Assembly (NCBI GenBank): GCA_000231825.2
Contig: JH720342.1
Location: 125,499 to 189,498, forward strand
Direction of reading: 5' to 3'
DNA length: 64,000 nt
DNA from: Tetrahymena elliotti 4EA
Lineage: Eukaryota; Ciliophora; Oligohymenophorea; Hymenostomatida; Tetrahymenidae
The notes beneath the pieces are model-generated. The model was not told the DNA's origin and ran no database searches. It saw only the letters and a program-made list of their open reading frames with translations. The position numbers and the translations under genes are program-made. The number at the start of each line of letters is the position of its first letter. The stretch's first letter is position 1. This document shows, in pieces, positions 33,994 to 47,314 of the stretch.

Positions 33994-36066
33994 TCATTGT
34001 TAAATTTGAATAACAAGATTTTATTCACCAGTAATAGCAGTGTTTGTTTGTAAACTTTCTTTTGATTATGTATTTAATGTGTCTTGTTTTTTTAACAAAT
34101 AGTATTTCGACCATTAAATTTTGAATTAAAAGTAATTGATTATTATTAATGCCAAAACCAGTTATCCTAAACAGATGTAGAATATGTTATTGAAACCTAT
34201 TGAGTTTTTTAACTCTAAGACCAAGATAAATTATATCAAATTAGCAATGCTGAATCCATAAAAATAGAAGCCAAATAACTATGAGCCTATTTTAACGCCA
34301 TTTAATTGGGCAGAGAATGCAGGTAACATTCCCAAGATCCCTCCATAACAAAAGTGAATGACAAAAATCCAAACAGCAAAAAATTCTTAACTGTGATCAG
34401 TAGCTTGGAGAGATAGACATGTTGCAATTTAAAAACAAAGAACTAATATAAGTAAATTTTTATATTTAAATTTGTCTAATAATCCTGCCCATACAGGTCT
34501 AGATAATCCATTAGCTATTCCAGCTAAAGACCCAACCAAAGTTTAAAACTCATCACTTTTATATCCATAATCCTTAGCAATAGATTTATAATTTGCATTA
34601 ACTAGTGATCCAAAGCTCAGACATAGTATTGCCAAAAATATTGACAAATAGAATTTAGGTTATTTTAATGCAGCTAAAATATTTGGAGCCCCTCTTTTAT
34701 CCAATTCATCTATTTCTTCTTATCTCTTTTTAGCCAACTTTAATTCTTCTTTCATTTGTTCTTCTTTTTTTTCTAAATCATCTTCAGTTGGTTCAATCTT
34801 TACTTCACTTTCTTTCACATTTGAATTATTATGCATCTCTTTATTGCCATTCTAGATTTAATTTTGCATCATTTCAAGAATCTTTTAAAAATCTTTTTCA
34901 ACATTTTAATTTTCTTTATCATCATTAGGTTTTGATCCATTTTACTTTAAATGAAAGTGATTTCCTTCTTTATTAGTATGGTTTACTAACCCCATATTAT
35001 TACCTGCTATACCTTGGTTTTATTGATCTTATTTTATTTCTTCATTTATTATGAATTAGTTAGAGAATGAATAGCCTTCTTTTTCATCTTTTTTATGAGA
35101 TATTTCAATCTTTTATTATAAAACTTACTCTTGTATCTCAGATATTCTGATCTTTTATTCGATTATATGTTAATTTTATTTCAATAATACTTATTCATGT
35201 TTTTGTAATATATGTTGAATTTATTATTTCTCATTGTTTTAATCTTAAAATTATTCTTGATTGTTTTGAATATTTAAAGATTGTTCAATTTATTTTATTT
35301 CTTATTCGATTGAGATAAGATTTTCATGAAAAACTTTCTATTCTTTCTGAGCTAATTCAAGTTACTTTTTCAGTCTTTTTTCTTCTTCTCCGATTTAATT
35401 AGGATGATAAAATATAATTAAAGAGGCACAAAGAGAAACACCTAAAAAAATATATCCTAATGTTCTTAGAGCTTCAGGTACATTCTAAGCTACAGAGATT
35501 GAATCACCATCAAAATACGAATAGCCATCAGAATTAGAATTCTGTAGAAGTCCATCAGGATTTACTAATTTTTTGAACAGTAAACCAAACAAAAAGGCAC
35601 AAAAAGAAAATCCACAAGTATTAATTCCAGAAACTAATCCTTTGTTTTGAGGAAAGTGTAAATATCCCATATAAATAGGAATGAAACAAATACAGCCAGA
35701 GGCGATACCACCTAAAATTCCGTAAATAATAGCAAACTAGTAAAATTGATCAGTAAAGCTAGAAAAAATCACCAACAAGGAAGAAATAGTACAACTTATG
35801 AGTAAGATGTATCTAGCCTAACCAAAGAATTTAATACCTTTAATACCTAAAGGTACCCCAGTTGCAAAAGACGCAGTGACAAGAGGGAATATAGCTCCAC
35901 CTATACTTAAAGACAAATCAGGATCACCTTTCTATCTGAAATAAGATGTTATATAGATATTAATAGTTCCCCATAAAAATATTGAGCCATTAGTCAGATT
36001 AAGTAAAAATCCACCAATTATTGTCAAAATTCCTTTTATTTTTTAGCATTTTAATTATTTTTCCAT
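33994..36066 (-). CDS. Major facilitator superfamily transporter, paralogue D
   Basis: Minus-strand single exon, 691 codons (690 residues), the longest of the four. ATG complementary to 36064-36066, TGA to 33994-33996. It begins MEKQLKCQKIKGILTIIGGF and shows NLTNGSIFLWGTINIYITSY. The loop motif is PIYMGYLHFPQNKGLVSG (Gln and Lys where B has Asn and Arg). The central hydrophilic loop is longer than in B and C, with Asn-rich and Gln-rich stretches. The second half carries six membrane segments and ends with a polar tail (TLNTQSKESLQTNTAITGEQ). Function is presumed the same as its neighbours: secondary transport of a small organic anion across a cell membrane. Confidence 0.92.
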
Positions 36067-37914
36067 TTTTTTAGAGTAGATTCAATTTATACGCTTATAC
36101 CTTTTACTTTACTAGTTATTTATTATAATTAATTTATAATAACCTTATTTTATAATAAATTTATTTCCATCTTTAAACAATTTTAAACCAAAGTAAAGTA
36201 AATAAATATAATAAGAAAAAACCTTTTTAATTTCACTATAACTTTCAGTCAATATCTAAAAACGATAGTTATTGCGCTATACTTACAAAGCTTTTTTTTA
36301 AGTAAATTGAGATAATTGTGTTTTCTATAGTATTTTTCAATAAATTTGAATTACTTAAATTAAGACTAAATAAGAAACAAAATAGTTATTTAATTACATA
36401 AGAATAATAACGAAAGAACTCAATTACACATCTGAATTTACAATTTCCCCTTCCTTATTACTTATTTGCAAAAGGTTTGAAAATTTTAATTTAAAAACAA
36501 TGACATCATTATTTGCTCTTTATAATTTATCATAAAAAAATCACAATTTTAAATTAAAAATCTAATTACCAAATCAAACCATTTACATCTCTAAATTTAC
36601 AATCTTTCTCTCTGTGTTTTTCCATTACAAATTCTTTGAAAATTTGAAATATAAATATATTCAATTTTAGATATAATTACATTATAATCAAATATTATAA
36701 AAATATGAAGGTTTCAAGTAATTAAAATTTAATAAATATCTAAGATTAACAAGAAAATTATCTACTTAAATTCTACGTACTTTTCTAACTTAAAAAAACT
36801 TTGCGCTATGAAAAATACACTTTATTTTTTGTTTATTAATTATTGTTAACTTATTGTTATTATTTGGATTGCTTGAATTTAAATCAACATAACTTTTTCT
36901 ATTCTTCTTTTTGTTTATTATTATGTATTTTCTATTTTAGAAATGGTTTATTTAAAGGTTAAAATTTATTATTTTTTATGTTGTTTAGAGTATAATTAAA
37001 ATATTTTGCTTAAAAGTTAAACATATTAATATAGGAGAATAGGACAATACAAAAATAACAATCATTTAAAATTTTTTTAAATTCATAGATGCACACTATT
37101 ATGTCAACATATAATATATTTAAGGCAATTAAGCAAATTATTTATTAACATGATATCCTTAATCATTTGAAATGTTTTTGGTAATTTATTATACTCTCTA
37201 CTTATTAGGTTTATTTTTTAATTTAAATATTTGGAAATATTTATTTTTTTTGGTGACACCTATATTAAATAATATTAAAGTAATTCAACAGTAAAATTTT
37301 GAATAAATCTGTAAATTACTGTTATTGGTTTAAGAATATTTACGAAATTGATAAAATGAAGATTTTTCATTTCCAATCAGGGTTTTACATTGGATTTATT
37401 TTATCCATCAAATTCATCAAAAAAATTTTTTACAAGCTTTTTTTAAATCAAAATATTAAGAAAAAAAAATTTGCATTCAATACACTTTTTCACACATTCC
37501 TTTCTTGATAATTTAAAAAAATAAAAGATGATGAAAAATAATAAACAAATATTTCGAAAATTAAAAGATGTATTTAATTGTAAATTTTAAATGATATATT
37601 TACATTTTTTAAATAAAAAGTTTACAAACTCTGAGCTGTCATCTCACTCCGATTTAGTAATAGATCTCCAGTAAGAAATACAATTATAAAATACATAAAT
37701 TGGATATGACATTTATCTGAATTGTATGTAATCAACAAAGAATCAAAGGCATAATTTGTTTTTAACATAATTTTTACAATTTGAGCTTCTTATCTATTAA
37801 ATCAATAAGAATTATTATTTCTTGAAAAAAAATAACTCTTCAAATTGCAGATTTGATTGAAAGATCAATATTAAATAGTTTTCTTTGAACTAAATTTATT
37901 AAAAAACACATTAG
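36067..37914. other. Divergent intergenic region
   Basis: Between the start of transporter D (-) and the LRR exons (+). The missing 5' exon(s) of the LRR gene should lie here. A 69-codon frame at 37299-37508 begins MNKSVNYCYWFKNIYEIDK, but it shows no family resemblance and cannot be joined to the LRR exons. Confidence 0.45.
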
Positions 37915-40654
37915 TTACAATTAAATTGGAGATGATGGTTTATTGAACTTAAGTGAATCTTTAGCAGAGTGCTCTAGTCTTGAAAATTTAGTACTAATTC
38001 TTAGGTAAAAATAATTTTCTTTTTTTCATGCTTTACTTTTTTATTCATTTAATTTATTTTATTTCCTACTATTTTAAATTATTTTTTAAGATTTTCTTTT
38101 TATTATTTTTAATTTGCTCTTTCTCTATTGATATTATTTTTTTCGTTTTTAATCTTCACTTTGATTGAATTAAAAGTTTCATATCAAATATTTTATCAAA
38201 AGCTCAAATAATATAATGGATTTAAGTCAAAAGTGTATGCTTAACTTAGGTTCTGCTTTATCAAATTGTACCTATCTCTCCAATTTAAAACTTAGTCTTA
38301 GGTAAGAATATTTTATTAAACCGTAAATAGATTTAAATTATATCAAAGTAATTCATGAGATTTATTTGTCTATTAAATAATTTTAGAATTATTTGTTCGA
38401 ATATTCTTAATCATTTTTCTAAATAATTTTTATTGGTAATTGATAAAAATTGAAAAGAGATAATATGATTTCTAATAGAGCTACTTAAAACTTAGGTTTT
38501 TCTTTATCAGGATGCACCAATCTCATGAATTTGGTACTTGAACTTTAGTAAAAATAACATTTTTATTTGTTAAAATAAACATATATTTACATCTTATTGT
38601 TTAAATCAAACACTTATTTTTTGATAACTAAACCACCCTCAAATTTCATTCAATAATCTATTTTTATGCTTTTTTATTTTTAGCAGTCCATATTATTTTT
38701 TTTTAATTTCATTCTTTTTTTATGTCTCTCTGCTTGATCTCCTTCATTTGGTTCTTATTATATTTATTTATCTTAAATAATTTTGTTCATATAAAGACGT
38801 AATTCAATTGGCGATCTAGGTGCTTCAGACTTAAGTTCTTCATTAGTGAAATGTACTAAACTCTAGAGCTTAGCAATTCATTTGAGGTAAATATTTCAAA
38901 TTTTGTAATAAAATAGAAAATTTTTTAATATAAAAATAGTCAAAATTAACTTGATGATGAAGGTTTATCAAATTTTGCTTATGCTTTAGCAAAATCAACT
39001 TAACTCTAAAGCCTGGTATTGTATCTAAAGTATTCATATTTACTTTATTTGATATTTACTTTGAGAAAATAAAAGAAAATTAAAGGCTAATTAAAATAAA
39101 TGCATTTTAGCTAAATCAAATTAATTTTTTATTTTTCTTGAAATTATTTTCAACAATTTGAATTTTTAATAAGATAATTCAAAAAGAATTTTTTATTTTC
39201 TCTTTTTTTAAGTTATTAATAAAACAAATAAAGTGGAAACTAGATTTTATTTTTATAACTTTACTTTTTTTAAATTATTAAATCAAATAAATAAAGTGGA
39301 AACTGGATTGGTGAATTAGGAGTATCAGACTTAGGTAGTGCTTTAACAGAATTATTCAATCTCTAAAAATTAGAACTCTACTTGATGTAAAAATTCTTTT
39401 GTTGATTTAAAGATTAATAATGTTAATTTTTTATTTTTAAATATTAAACAAAGATAATTATTTGCTTGAAAAATAGCTCTGGTTATATTTTCTTAATTAA
39501 TTATTTTTCTTTTAAATGAAAAAAAGGGAAAATGAAATAAATGACAGAGGTGCTTCTTAACTATTTTATGGTTTGTCAAGCTTGTCTAAACTTACAAATT
39601 TAACTTTAGACCTTAGGTAAAAAAGGCTAAATTTTATTTATATTAAAGCTTAAAGAAAAAAAAAATAAACACAAAAATACGATACTTCTCTAATTTTTAA
39701 TTTATTTTTGACATAATTTTACAATTATTTAACAAAAAAAAATACATGACATATTCATATTTTATAAAAGATATTAATGATAGTAAAATGTTTATATTTT
39801 TTCAATTGCTTTTTAATAATTTCTATCAGAGAAATAGAATTAATAACTTAAAAACGTCTTTTTTCACTTAAATTATAAAAATGTTTTTTATCAAAATATT
39901 TATTATTAAACAAATAGTTCCAATTAAATTAGGTAATCAGGATAAGTAGATTTAGGATAATATTTATCTGAATGTACCAATCTTACAGATTTAACACTTA
40001 ATCTAGGGTACTAAATAATTCAATACATATTATTTAATGTTTAATTTTACTTCTCTTTCAAAATTAAAGTATTTATTTTTCATAAATAAATTATAAAAAG
40101 ATGGAATGAAATTAGTGATAGTTATGCCTCAACTTTGGGTTCTGCTTTATCTTAATTAATTTATCTATAAAATTTAACTCTAGACCTTCAGTAAAACTCT
40201 ACATTTTAAAATATCATTTTTCTAATAAATATTGAGTTGAAATTGAATTTTTATGCTTTGTGAATTTGTTTTTTAATTAATATATTTTTTATAAGATATA
40301 ATAATATCAATGCATAAGGTACTTTCAAATTAACTTAAGCTATGGCAAAATTCATGAATGTCTCTAATTTAACTATTTCTCTAAGGTAAAAATACCTTTG
40401 AATTTTAAATTGATATTTTTAATTCTTTCTTTTGTCTGTGAAATTCAATTTAATTTATAAGAATATTTAAACTTTAACTTTATTTTTCTAATTTAATTAT
40501 TTTATTACCTCTAATTGTTATCGTTATTTCATTTAAATTATTTATTAATTTTAAAAACAAAAGTAACAATAAGTTAAAAGGATTATCGAGATTGATAGCC
40601 AAATCTAAAATTCTAAAGATGAAGAGATTGGTCAAAACAGAAATATCAATTTGA
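37915..40654 (+). CDS. Leucine-rich-repeat protein, one repeat per 90-nt exon (5' end not found)
   Basis: Ten repeat exons plus a last exon: 37915-38004, 38203-38301 (99 nt), 38458-38547, 38797-38886, 38940-39029, 39297-39386, 39527-39616, 39918-40007, 40101-40190, 40296-40385 and 40462-40654. All others in the repeat set are exactly 90 nt. Each encodes one ~30-residue repeat of the ribonuclease-inhibitor type (for example IGDLGASDLSSSLVKCTKL and INDRGASQLFYGLSSLSKL). Every intron splits the codon after its second base, so exons are interchangeable and duplicable without frame change. The last exon leaves the repeat pattern and ends in a hydrophobic then basic tail (SKILKMKRLVKTEISI) before TGA 40652-40654. 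Introns vary from ~53 to ~300 nt. Such proteins bind other proteins; nothing shows which. The start exon was not identified. Confidence 0.82.
39202..39311 (+). repeat. Duplicated intron end and exon start in the LRR gene
   Basis: About 50 bases at 39202-39253, ending AAATAAAGTGGAAACTAGATT, recur at 39260-39311 as AAATAAAGTGGAAACTGGATT, the true start of the exon at 39297. The upstream copy has an acceptor and the first few codons but no donor, so it looks like an aborted exon duplication or a decoy acceptor. Confidence 0.7.
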
Positions 40655-40711
40655 TTAATAAAATAATAAACAAATAATGTTAGTATATTTATGTTCCAAG
40701 ATACCATAGTT

Positions 40712-40828
40712 CCTTAAATTTAGTACCTCGACCTTTGGCAATACCGCCTGAGGGATTGAGATTTTTCTAAATTAAAAAATGAATGAAATTCTGGTTTGAG
40801 AACCTCAAGGTTAGTCCTAAATTTAAGG
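40712..40828. repeat. Imperfect inverted repeat downstream of the LRR gene
   Basis: CCTTAAATTTAG at 40712-40723 is matched by its reverse complement CTAAATTTAAGG at 40817-40828, with partly complementary sequence further in. It could be a small hairpin element or a structured 3' end. The intervening sequence is richer in G+C than its surroundings. Confidence 0.5.
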
Positions 40829-42415
40829 GTACAGTAAATTGTTTATTTAGCTAAGTAACTTAAAGAAATAGTTTTTGTTTACCAAATATTTTTTTAAATT
40901 TTGCTTTATTTTTAAATAAGATAATCTAAATAAAATATGATATTTTATTATTAGTACTAAATATTTATTAAATCTAAAGATATAAATCATAAAAAAAAAC
41001 ATTTTAATTAATAATTGTTAGCACATTTATATTTTTGAAAATTTTTATTGATATTTTTGAGTTTGTTGCAATCATAAAGATTCCTTGCTTGTTTGTTGGT
41101 TGCATTAAAATTTTTTAATAGCGTCTTTCATTCAAAATAATCCCATTCACAACCAAAATCTGTATGAAAGGAGATATAAAAGTTAACTAACTTGTTAATT
41201 TTCTTTACTTTTTTGTACAGTCTCTATTCGCATTATGAGTAAAAAGGATTATTATCTCTAATTTATGTTTAAAAATAATTGAATTTAAAAGATAAAGTTT
41301 TCAAAGCTAAAATGTTGTCATGTAATTAAATATGTTATTTTATAATATTTAAATAAGTATTTATTTATACTCGAGTAGAAGAAATAGATATGTCAGATTT
41401 TTGCAATTTCCAAGAGCTTAGCTTAATTAATCAACACCAGGATCTGCGATATTATTTTTACTAAAATGAATAATAAAAAATTAACAAGATTAGGAAAAAA
41501 TATAAGTATTTAGAATATGATTAATTTACCTTAATATGAGATGCAAACTCTTCATGCTATAACAAGTTAATAGTGCTTAACTTAAATAATTTAAACCTAA
41601 TGAGTTTATGCTATTTTCCCTTAATATTAAAATTAAATATCAAACAAACTGATTTATTTTTATTTAACATTTTTCATTTTAATTTTTGTAACATTCATAA
41701 AATGAATAAAATTAAAAATTTAATTTATACATAAACCAAAGGGACAAATTAGAAAGATTCTACAGTTTAGCTATTGAAGAGGATAAGTTTAAAACACCCA
41801 AATCACTAATCTTATTTTAGCTTTATTATAATATAAATCAAAGTTTGAAAAATCAATTAAAAAAATTACCTAATATCTATTTCTAGCTATTTTAAGTTAT
41901 GAATTTTCTACAAAATTTAACCTAATTATTATGCACCACTAGGACCAATATTATTTTAACTTTTATTCAAAATCGTATTTATATTTCATTTATGATTTAA
42001 ATAAATTAAAATCATATTTAAGTTTTATTCAAAAATAGTTTTTAAAAATTCTTTCTTTAATAAAGGTTTTATTTTTAAAAATGAGAATTTTTGGTGTCAT
42101 TCTTTATTTTTTTAATCATTACCTTGAAACACAAAAATCTAATTAAATTTTTTGAGGGTTAAGATAAAAAAAAATAAATTGATATTTCACTTTAATAAAA
42201 AATAGAAAGAAACTCTTATAATTCTTAAAAAAGAAATGCAAAAAATTAAACAAAATTTTGTCTAAAAACTATAGAAATTTATATGAAAAAAAGCATTATG
42301 CCATTTTTTTAACATTTGATTCAAAAGGTAAATATTATTTTTTAAATCTAAATTATTATTTTGCCTTAACAGATGAAATTTAAATAAATCATTCATATTT
42401 TTTACTTTAGGCTTA
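40829..42415. other. Intergenic region with one short frame
   Basis: Mostly A/T-rich spacer. The only coding-like item is the short frame 41390-41539. Confidence 0.5.
41390..41539 (+). CDS. Possible first exon or small ORF
   Basis: A 50-codon frame (49 residues) begins MSDFCNFQELSLINQHQ and continues DLRYYFYQNEQQKINKIRK to TGA 41537-41539. The composition is protein-like and the start context A-rich, but it is too short to judge. It could be an orphan first exon of an LRR-type gene. Confidence 0.3.
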
Positions 42416-42950
42416 AATTTAGATTTGTTAGGTTTTTGCAGTTTATAAGGCCAGAACAAGAAGTAGAGGCCCCTGTTTCTCCTAACTTGCAGTTTCTATT
42501 TATAAAGCAAAATTAAATAGCTTAAGATAAATTGGTTTAATAGATTAATTTATTAAGTAAATTCTTAATATTCCTTAAGATTAGCTTGTTTAAATATATT
42601 ACATTAATATCAGCTAAAGTTTTTAAAGGTTTACACAGCTGGCTAAAGCATTTCCAATAACTTGTGCCCCATTTTCTCCAATTTTTTGTTGGCTTTTTTG
42701 ATGAATGTAAATAAAATTTTATTTATCAATTTAAAATGAATATTTTCAAAGTATTTTTTAGTCTTCATTTAAACATATTTATATGTTAAATAAAAACTAA
42801 ACAATTTAATAATTATTATTTTTTAGATATTCTTTTAAATAAATCATTTTATTTACTAAAGATCTATTTTCATAGTTTATGCTTTGGTACACTTTGATAA
42901 AGCAGTTGCTAGTGCGGAAATATCTTTTTTTGAGTCAACTTTATCATCCC
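42416..42950 (-). pseudogene. Leucine-rich-repeat exon remnants, minus strand
   Basis: Three stretches on the minus strand read as single LRRs of the same type as the gene at 37915: about 42416-42491 (KLGETGASTSCSGLINCKNL, followed by a GTAAAA donor), 42607-42690 (KIGENGAQVIGNALASCVNL) and 42870-42950 (DISALATALSKCTKA). Spacing fits one repeat per exon. I could not assemble a continuous gene with start, stop and clean splice sites, so a decayed LRR gene is most likely. A live gene with poorly recognised introns is possible. Confidence 0.55.
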
Positions 42951-43879
42951 TATAATTTCATTTAATGCTTTAGAAAACATATTTCGAAATAAATTAAAAG
43001 ATTTATGAATTTCATTAATTAATTTATTGATGTCACTCTCTTATGAAAACTTACTAATAAAGTACATGAAGTTTAAAGAGATAAATTTATGCGATGAAAA
43101 GTCGGAACTCAAAAACTTTTTATTTTTTTAAATAAGATTTGATATTAAATCTTGATAAAAAATCATTTATTTACTGCTTTGAGTTTATAATAAATTATTT
43201 ATTACTCTTCCATTTTTATTTTTCTGTTTTCAAAATAAATTTTTTTCAACCTAAATTTTGTTTTTTAATCAAATTAATTTTATTTTAAATTCCTTTGTTC
43301 TAATTAATTAAAAGAAACATCAAAAAGACAATAACTTATTTTCTTTTTTACAAAATTTAATTAACTTATCAGAACTTAATTAATACTGGTTTAATCAAAA
43401 AAGACAAAAGCAATATCAATCAAGGTCAATAATTTATAATTCTTACATTAATAAAGCAGATTTTAAATGGTTTTTTTGTAAATAAGAAATTTAATGATAA
43501 GTATAAAATGTTTTTTTAACTCAATACATTATAATAACAAAAATGATTTTTTATAAATTTTAGACTTCGACTAATAAAATTTAAAAGAACACTTCCCGGA
43601 TTAAAATTCTTGTTGTAGTGCTGCAGCTAGAATAGTTCTGGATGCTTGTTTTCTTTTTTTTTAATACTTTAATTTGTTAATTATTGTTTAAAATTTAAAT
43701 AATGTTTTTAATTTGAAAATACTTCTTACATAAAATAACTTTTTTGAAATAGATTTGAATTTAAATTTGTGCTGAATTATATAAAATATTCGATTTCATG
43801 TTTGACTGAAAAAAAAAAATTGATTTTTATACTTAAATATTCTATTATTTTAAATTAATAAAAAGATTACAAATTTAAT
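42951..43879. other. AT-rich intergenic region
   Basis: No gene seen. A G+C-richer patch at about 43590-43640 (minus strand reads LAAALQQEF) may be another decayed LRR. Confidence 0.45.
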
Positions 43880-46800
43880 TTAATAGATAAAAATAAGAGA
43901 ATTAAGATAGGTAAATAAGTTTTAATATTTATTTAATATTTTTATTTTTTCTTCAATATGAATAGAAATTTGTTATTATTTCATCAAAAAAAGAATTTCT
44001 TCAATTCAAGAATTTTTTGGTAATCAATCATTAGATTATTTAATAGCAAGTAATGTCAGTCATTTCAATAAAATTAAACAATGTAATTAGTCATAATTTA
44101 AATATTTCAATAATTTTTTTTTAATTAATTTAATCTAATATTTTTTAAAATAAATAATAAGATAACAATAAGAAACAAAAAACAAAAGATTAGCATAGAA
44201 GATAAAAAGATTAGTTAAACTAAACATCAAAACTATAAATTGAATAATAAAAATTGAATTCATCTTGGATATGATTAAATTAAGATACATGGTGGATGAC
44301 CAAAAATTGTAAAAAAGGGATATTTTATTTTGGTAATTTGTTTAAACTTTTGAAAAAACGGCATTATTAACCTCAACAAATTTTTTTCCTAAAACATCAC
44401 TACATTTTGTATACTTTAAAAAATGATTTACATATCACTAAATTCTACTTTAATTTACAGTAGTTTTCAAGTAATTGATAAATAAGTAGATCAATAATAA
44501 CTCAATATTTATTTATTAAATACGAAGGGGGTGGTTAGGGGATTATACAAGATTTTTATTTGTTTTTTAATTTAATATTAAGTAGTTAGTTATTAATAAA
44601 AATATTAAAATAAAATAATTCTCATAAAATATATACCACCATTTAAAAACAAGTAATATCTATCATCATTTTAATATTAGTAATAATTATTCAAAATCTA
44701 AAATATAACTAAACTAATCTTTTTGGTTTTCTTATTTTTTCTGTAATTCCTTATGAGCCTATTTTATCAATATAATTCGTCCTTTTAAAAATGATAAAAA
44801 AAATATTGAGCATAGAAATTTTTCAAAGAACAAGAAAAACATAAAAGTTTGAATTAAATCTGAAAAGAACAAATAAGAATTCATGAATGAGCAACCAATA
44901 AGGCAAACAAGTCAACTAATCAAAATTAGTCAGTCATCCATAAATTCAAGTTGTATATTTAATATTGAAACTCTATTTTACTATAGGTAAAGAGCTAAAA
45001 TTTAGAGATTAGAGCATTATGCTAAGCCAGATCCTAATCCTTAAGATCCTAAAATACCAATAAAACAATACCTTTTAAAAAATTATTAAAATCAATAGCA
45101 AATAAAAATAAATGAATGAGAAACTGAGTTGAACAAATATCAAGTTAACTAACAAAAATTAGTCTGACTCTCAAAAATAAAAATTTTGTTATATATTTAT
45201 TCATTCATTCAAAAATGCATAGTTAATAGGGAAGCACTATTTTTACCAGAGGTGAAGAGTCAAAGTTTAGAGATTAGAGCATTATGCTAAGCTATATCCT
45301 AATCTTGATGTGCCCATTTCTCGAATATTACTTTGCCTTTTAAAATATTGAATAAAGAAATATTTCAAATAATGATAAAAACATAAAAATCTGTATTCAA
45401 TTTGAAAAACACAAATAAGAATTGATGAATTAGAAACCGAAACCAACCAAAATTAGTCAAAAGATTATAAATCAAAGTTTTTATTTATTTAAAAAATGAA
45501 TAACTAATATTGAAATACTATTTTTACCCTAGCTAAAGAGTCAACTTTTTAAGATTAAAGCATTATGCTAAATTAAATCCTAATCCTTATCCCCCCATGT
45601 AACTAATATTATTCTAACTTTTAAAAAAGGATAAAAATAAATATTGAGTAAAGAAATCTTTCAAAGAATGAGATAAACATTAAAATTTGAATTAAATCTG
45701 AAAAGAACGAATAAGAATTAATGAATTAGAAACTAAATTGAACAAATATTAAGTAAACCAACCAAAATGAGTCAGTCTCTCAGAAATAAAAATTTTTGTT
45801 ATTTATTTATTAATTTATTTATCCATTATTCATTCATTCAAAAATGCATAGTTAATATGGAAACATTATTTATACCTTAGGTCAAGTTTCAAAGTTTAGA
45901 GATTAGAGCATTATGGTAAGGCAGATCCTAATCCTTTTACCCCCAAATCAGAGATATTATTGTTACTTTTAAAAAATGATAAAAATAAATATTAAAAGAA
46001 ATTAGAAAAACATCAAATTTTAATAAAATCAGAAAAGAACAAATTAGAATTGATGAATGAGGAGCCAGCTGAACAAATTAATTTAAAGACTAAAATTTTT
46101 CGGTCACCCATAAATTCAAGCCTTTATTTATTAGTATATTCAATTAATTCATTCAAAAAAGTATAACTAATATTGAAACTCTTTTTACCTTAAGTCAAGA
46201 CTCAAAGTTTAGATATTCGAGCATTATGCTAAGATTGATCTTAATCCTGATGCTCCTACTTAGCCAATATCATTATAACTTTTTAATGATAAAAATAAAT
46301 ATTGAATAAAGAAATATTTAAAAGAATGAGATAAACATCAAAATTTGAATTTAATCTGAAAAAAAATAAATAATAATAAATGAATGAGCAACTAAGACAA
46401 ATTTAAAATAATAATCAAAATAAGTCAGTCAGTCACTTCTTTATTAAAGTCTTCATTTTTTTAAAAATTTTCTATTTATATTGAAACACTATTTTTACCT
46501 CAGATAAAGGGTTAAAGTTTAGAGATTAGAGCATGATGCTAAGCCAGATCCTAATTCTTAGGCTCCTATTTCACCAATTTTATTCATACTTTTAAAAATG
46601 ATAAAAATAAATGTTAAATTCAGAAATATTTCAAAGAGTAAGAAAGGTATAAAAATTTTAATTTAAGCCGAAAAGGATAAAGAATAATAAATGAATGAGC
46701 ACCGAGAATAACAAATATTAAGTAAATCAACCAAAATTAGTCAGTCACTTACTTATAAATAAATTGAAGTCTTTATTCATTCATTCACTCAATCAAAAAT

Positions 46801-47314
46801 ACAAAATTAATATTGAAGCATTATTTTTACCTTAGGTTAAGAATCAAAATTTAGAGGTTAGAGCATTATGCTAAGTTAGATCCTAATCCTTATGCGCCCT
46901 TTTAATCAATAGAATTCCCACTTTTAATAAATGATTAAAATAAATATTGTTTGGACAAATAAATAAAAAATGAGATAAACATAAAAATTGGAATTAAAAA
47001 CAAATATGAAGTAAACTAGTTAAAATGTCAGTAACCCATAAACAAAAGGCACATTTATTTATTTATTCAATCAAAAATGAATAATTAATATTGGAACACT
47101 CATTTTACCCTACTGAGAGAGTCAAAGTTTAGAGTTTAGAGCATTATCCTAAGCTAGATCCTAATCCTTATGCCCCCTTTTCACCAATATTATTCTAACT
47201 TTTTAAAAATGATAAGCATAAATATTAATAACAATAGGTTAATAAGCAACTAAGCTTAACAAATATCAAGTAAACAGACCAAAATTAGTCAATCACTCAT
47301 AAATTAAAGTCTTT
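43880..47314. repeat. Repeat block R2 of the ~300-bp family
   Basis: A leader-type segment (about 43880-44180) with sequence like 690-960 and 61500-61760 precedes a run of units. Cores of the form TTTAGAGATTAGAGCATTATGCTAAGC..GATCCTAATCC start near 44997, 45260, 45545, 45892, 46203, 46513, 46853 and 47116, mean spacing about 300 bp. Arms again include CTGAAA-GAACAAATAAGAAT and CAACCAAAATTAGTCAGTC. The block runs into the N gap 47315-48226, which is probably unassembled repeat. Confidence 0.88.

Noticed and set aside
37299..37508. 69-codon frame as first exon of the LRR gene
   Set aside because: It ends at TGA and no splice joins it in phase to the exon at 37915; composition is that of A/T-rich spacer.
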